Assembly (NCBI RefSeq): GCF_000620785.1
Contig: NZ_JIAI01000009.1
Coordinates: 278,616-342,615, forward strand
Length of the DNA: 64,000 bases
Direction: 5' to 3'
Source: Actinospineispora acaciae DSM 45401
Lineage (GTDB): Bacteria > Actinomycetota > Actinomycetes > Mycobacteriales > Pseudonocardiaceae
In this document: positions 61,830 through 64,000 of the stretch, one piece after another
Layout of the letters: each line of letters begins with the position of its first letter
Numbering within the stretch: position 1 is the stretch's first letter
Position numbers and translations under genes: made by a program
Notes under the pieces: generated by a model
Database searches by the model: none
What the model saw: only the letters and a program-made list of their open reading frames with translations
What the model was told of the DNA's origin: nothing

Positions 61830-62417
61830 ATGAGCACGACGACCACGGCACCCGCCCGCCGGCGATGGACCGGCTGGCGATGGATCGGTGCGCTGACGAA
61901 CCGCTGGCCCACCGCGCTGGCGGTCGGGTTGACCGCCTTGACGTGGGGTGGCGGCGGGTCGGACGCCGAGGTGGGCGGGCTGGGGGAGACGCTGTTGTTG
62001 TTGCCGCTGCTCTACCTGGTGGTCGCGACGACGCGGCGGCCCCGCCTCACGTGGCCGGTGGCCGTGGCGGGGATCGCGCTGGTCACCGTGCTGCGGATGC
62101 TGGACGTGGTCGCACCGTCGACGGTCCTGGTCCTGCTCGCGCTGCTGGGCCTGCTGTGGGGCGTGGTCGACGGGCACGGCCACGGCCACGGCATGGTCCG
62201 CGTCCAGGCCGTAGGGATGATCGTTTTCGGCGCGCTGGCGCTGGTCGGCCTTGCGGTGGACCCGGCCCTGGGGCGCTACCTGGTCGCGGGCGGGTGGTTC
62301 GCGCACGGCGTCTGGGACTTCGTCCACCTGCGGCTGAACAGGGTGGTGGCGCGCTCCTTCGCCGAGTGGTGCGGGGTGGTGGACGTGCTCATCGCCGTCC
62401 AGTTGGTCATGGGCTGA
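61830..62417 (+). CDS. Membrane protein with His/Gly loop
   Basis: A 195-residue protein with about five hydrophobic segments and a short HGHGHGH loop at about residues 114-120. It has no recognised family. The ATG follows a GGAGG-like site. Position next to a two-component system suggests it may be its target. Its last 11 bases overlap the 3' end of sucD. Confidence 0.75.
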   Translation: MSTTTTAPARRRWTGWRWIGALTNRWPTALAVGLTALTWGGGGSDAEVGGLGETLLLLPLLYLVVATTRRPRLTWPVAVAGIALVTVLRMLDVVAPSTVLVLLALLGLLWGVVDGHGHGHGMVRVQAVGMIVFGALALVGLAVDPALGRYLVAGGWFAHGVWDFVHLRLNRVVARSFAEWCGVVDVLIAVQLVMG

Positions 62418-63291
62418 GCACGTGTCGTACCAGGCGGGCGGTTTCGCTGGGGGTTTTGCCGACCTTCACCCCGGCGGCTTCGAGGGCTTGTTTCTTGGCT
62501 TGGGCGGTGCCGGTGGAGCCGGAGACGATGGCGCCGGCGTGGCCCATGGTTTTGCCTTCGGGTGCGGTGAATCCGGCGACGTAGCCGACGACGGGTTTGG
62601 TGAGGTTGTTGTGGATGTAGTCGGCGGCGCGTTCTTCGGCGTCGCCGCCGATCTCGCCGATCATGACGATGGCGTCGGTGTCGGGGTCTTGTTGGAAGGC
62701 GGCGAGGGCGTCGATGTGGGTGGTGCCGATGACGGGGTCGCCGCCGATGCCGATGGCGGTGGAGAACCCGATCTCGCGTAGTTCGTACATCATCTGGTAG
62801 GTCAGGGTGCCGGACTTGGACACCAGCCCGATGCGGCCGGGGCCGGTGATGTCGGCGGGGATGATCCCGGCGTTCGACTTGCCGGGGGAGATGATTCCGG
62901 GGCAGTTCGGGCCGATGATGCGGGTCTTGTTGCCGGTGGCGACGGCGTGCGCCCACATGTAGGCGGAGTCGTGCACGGGGATGCCTTCGGTGATGACCAC
63001 CGCCAGGGGTATTTCGGCGTCGATGGCCTCGATGACGGCGTCCTTGGCGAAGCGGGGCGGCACGAACACCACACTGACGTCGGCGCCGGTTTCCTTGATC
63101 GCTTCCTCGACCGTGCCGTACACCGTCAGGTCGCGGCCGCCGATGCTCGCGGTCTGGCCGGCTTTGCGGGCGTTGACCCCGCCGACGATGTTGGTGCCGG
63201 CGGCGAGCATCTTGGTGGTGTGTTTGGTGCCTTCGGCGCCGGTCATGCCCTGCACGATGACCTTGCTGCGCTCGTTCAGAAAGATCGACAT
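62407..63291 (-). CDS. sucD: Succinyl-CoA ligase, alpha subunit
   Basis: A 294-residue alpha subunit of succinyl-CoA synthetase, the TCA-cycle enzyme that makes ATP or GTP. The CoA-binding VQGMTGAEGTKHTTKMLAAG and the catalytic His in GHAGAIVSGSTGTAQAKK are intact. ATG 63291 (MSIFLNERS) lies 10 bp after the sucC stop. The pair forms one operon. Confidence 0.97.
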   Translation of the reverse strand: MSIFLNERSKVIVQGMTGAEGTKHTTKMLAAGTNIVGGVNARKAGQTASIGGRDLTVYGTVEEAIKETGADVSVVFVPPRFAKDAVIEAIDAEIPLAVVITEGIPVHDSAYMWAHAVATGNKTRIIGPNCPGIISPGKSNAGIIPADITGPGRIGLVSKSGTLTYQMMYELREIGFSTAIGIGGDPVIGTTHIDALAAFQQDPDTDAIVMIGEIGGDAEERAADYIHNNLTKPVVGYVAGFTAPEGKTMGHAGAIVSGSTGTAQAKKQALEAAGVKVGKTPSETARLVRHVLSP

Positions 63292-63301
63292 CGGTTTGTC
63301 C

Positions 63302-64000
63302 TCACGCCCCCACAGTGCCGGCGGCGGCCAGTTCGGCGGCCTTGTCCGCGGCATCGTCCATCGTGCCTACCAACGTGACCAACGGATGGCTGGCCTCGGT
63401 CAGGATGCGTCGGCCTTCGACGACGTTGTTGCCGTCCAGGCGCACCACCAGCGGTTTCGTCGCCGCCGGCCCGAGGATCTTCAGGGCTTCGACGATGCCG
63501 GTGGCCACCGCGTCACACGCGGTGATCCCACCGAAGACGTTGACGAACACCGCGCGGACATCCGGATCCGACAACACCACGTCCAGCCCGGCGGCCATCA
63601 CCTCCGCCGACGCGCCACCACCGATATCCAAGAAGTTCGCCGGGGCGACGCCGCCGTGGCGCTGCCCGGCGTAGGCGACCACGTCCAGGGTGGACATCAC
63701 CAGCCCGGCGCCGTTACCGATGATCCCGACCTGCCCGTCGAGCTTGACGTAGTTGAGGTCCTTCGCCTTCGCCTTCGCCTCCAGCGGGTCCTCGGTGCGG
63801 GCGTCGACCAGATCGGCGTGACCGGGGTGGCGGAACCCGGCGTTCTCGTCCAGGGTGACCTTGCCGTCCAACGCCACCACATGATCCTGTGGGTCGCGCA
63901 CCAGCGGGTTCACCTCGACCAGGGTGGCGTCCTCGGACACGAACGTCTCCCACAGCTTGACGATCACATCCGCCGCCTGATCCGCCACCGCCGCCGGGAT
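63302..64000 (-). CDS. sucC: Succinyl-CoA ligase, beta subunit, C-terminal part (cut by window edge)
   Basis: The C-terminal 232 residues of the beta subunit; the start lies beyond the window. The Mg/nucleotide-interface LVEVNPLVRDPQDHVVALDGKVTLDENAGFRHP and the GNGAGLVMSTLDVVAYAGQR and GGITACDAVATGIVEAL stretches are typical. It is immediately upstream of sucD. Confidence 0.97.
   Translation of the reverse strand: MPAAVADQAADVIVKLWETFVSEDATLVEVNPLVRDPQDHVVALDGKVTLDENAGFRHPGHADLVDARTEDPLEAKAKAKDLNYVKLDGQVGIIGNGAGLVMSTLDVVAYAGQRHGGVAPANFLDIGGGASAEVMAAGLDVVLSDPDVRAVFVNVFGGITACDAVATGIVEALKILGPAATKPLVVRLDGNNVVEGRRILTEASHPLVTLVGTMDDAADKAAELAAAGTVGA

Overview
This is a 64 kb, very high-GC window from a filamentous actinobacterium, most likely Pseudonocardiaceae. 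The genus is not proven; it was judged only from gene content. The clues are the 2-methylisoborneol/encapsulin cassette, an Scr1-type XRE plus DUF397 pair, a DUF222/HNH gene, F420/FMN split-barrel proteins, many TetR, LacI and ArsR regulators, and frequent GTG starts with ATGA/GTGA overlaps. No rRNA, tRNA, CRISPR array, prophage or insertion sequence was seen.

Layout. 1-2.9 kb: two related DHA2 drug exporters flanking a TetR gene. 2.9-7.0 kb: sugar kinase, fucose/arabinose-type isomerase and a divergent LacI regulator with a perfect 16-bp operator. 7.3-12.2 kb: a four-gene operon of two Family 2B encapsulin shell proteins, 2-methylisoborneol synthase and GPP C-methyltransferase. 12.5-13.8 kb: a DUF222/HNH gene. 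13.9-17.6 kb: a ribose-class ABC sugar importer whose promoter carries a near copy of the LacI operator, so the odour-terpene cassette appears to sit inside a sugar regulon. 17.8-22.4 kb: debranching enzyme and TreY. 22.5-24.7 kb: HIT protein, histidine phosphatase, TetR and a small protein.

24.74-24.98 kb: the most unusual feature, four tandem minus-strand mini-genes. Each has its own Shine-Dalgarno sequence and encodes a 6-7 residue peptide of pattern M-[RD]-N-[RK]-H-W. Two copies encode the identical peptide with mostly different codons, which points to selection on the peptide. They diverge from a membrane diguanylate cyclase (25.1-26.4 kb).

26.9-30.1 kb: a secreted LAS-type peptidase-like protein, an SDR and the XRE/DUF397 pair. 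30.1-36 kb: an acyl-CoA catabolic operon (enoyl-CoA hydratase, class III CoA-transferase, FAD oxidoreductase, MFS importer) with an XRE-cupin regulator, then an RNA cyclic phosphodiesterase. 36-43.5 kb: MaoC hydratase, rRNA methyltransferase-like protein, TetR with a 47-residue protein, S9 peptidase, SDR, and an ArsR/MFS pair. 43.4-50.7 kb: a second MFS gene, LacI, a terpenoid-cyclase-fold protein, ArsR, an 80-bp tandem duplication, MFS and an acyl-CoA synthetase. 50.7-56.3 kb: a metallopeptidase-like protein, a 50-residue peptide ending WNRHR, agmatinase, a sodium/solute symporter and PucR. 56.4-64 kb: split-barrel flavoproteins with TetR, a secreted protein, a two-component system, a membrane protein, and sucD-sucC running off the edge.

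Two families of dispersed palindromes recur between genes: a near-perfect hairpin at 38.65, 46.76 and 56.34 kb, and a roughly 70-nt imperfect palindrome at 0.5, 17.7 and 36.0 kb.
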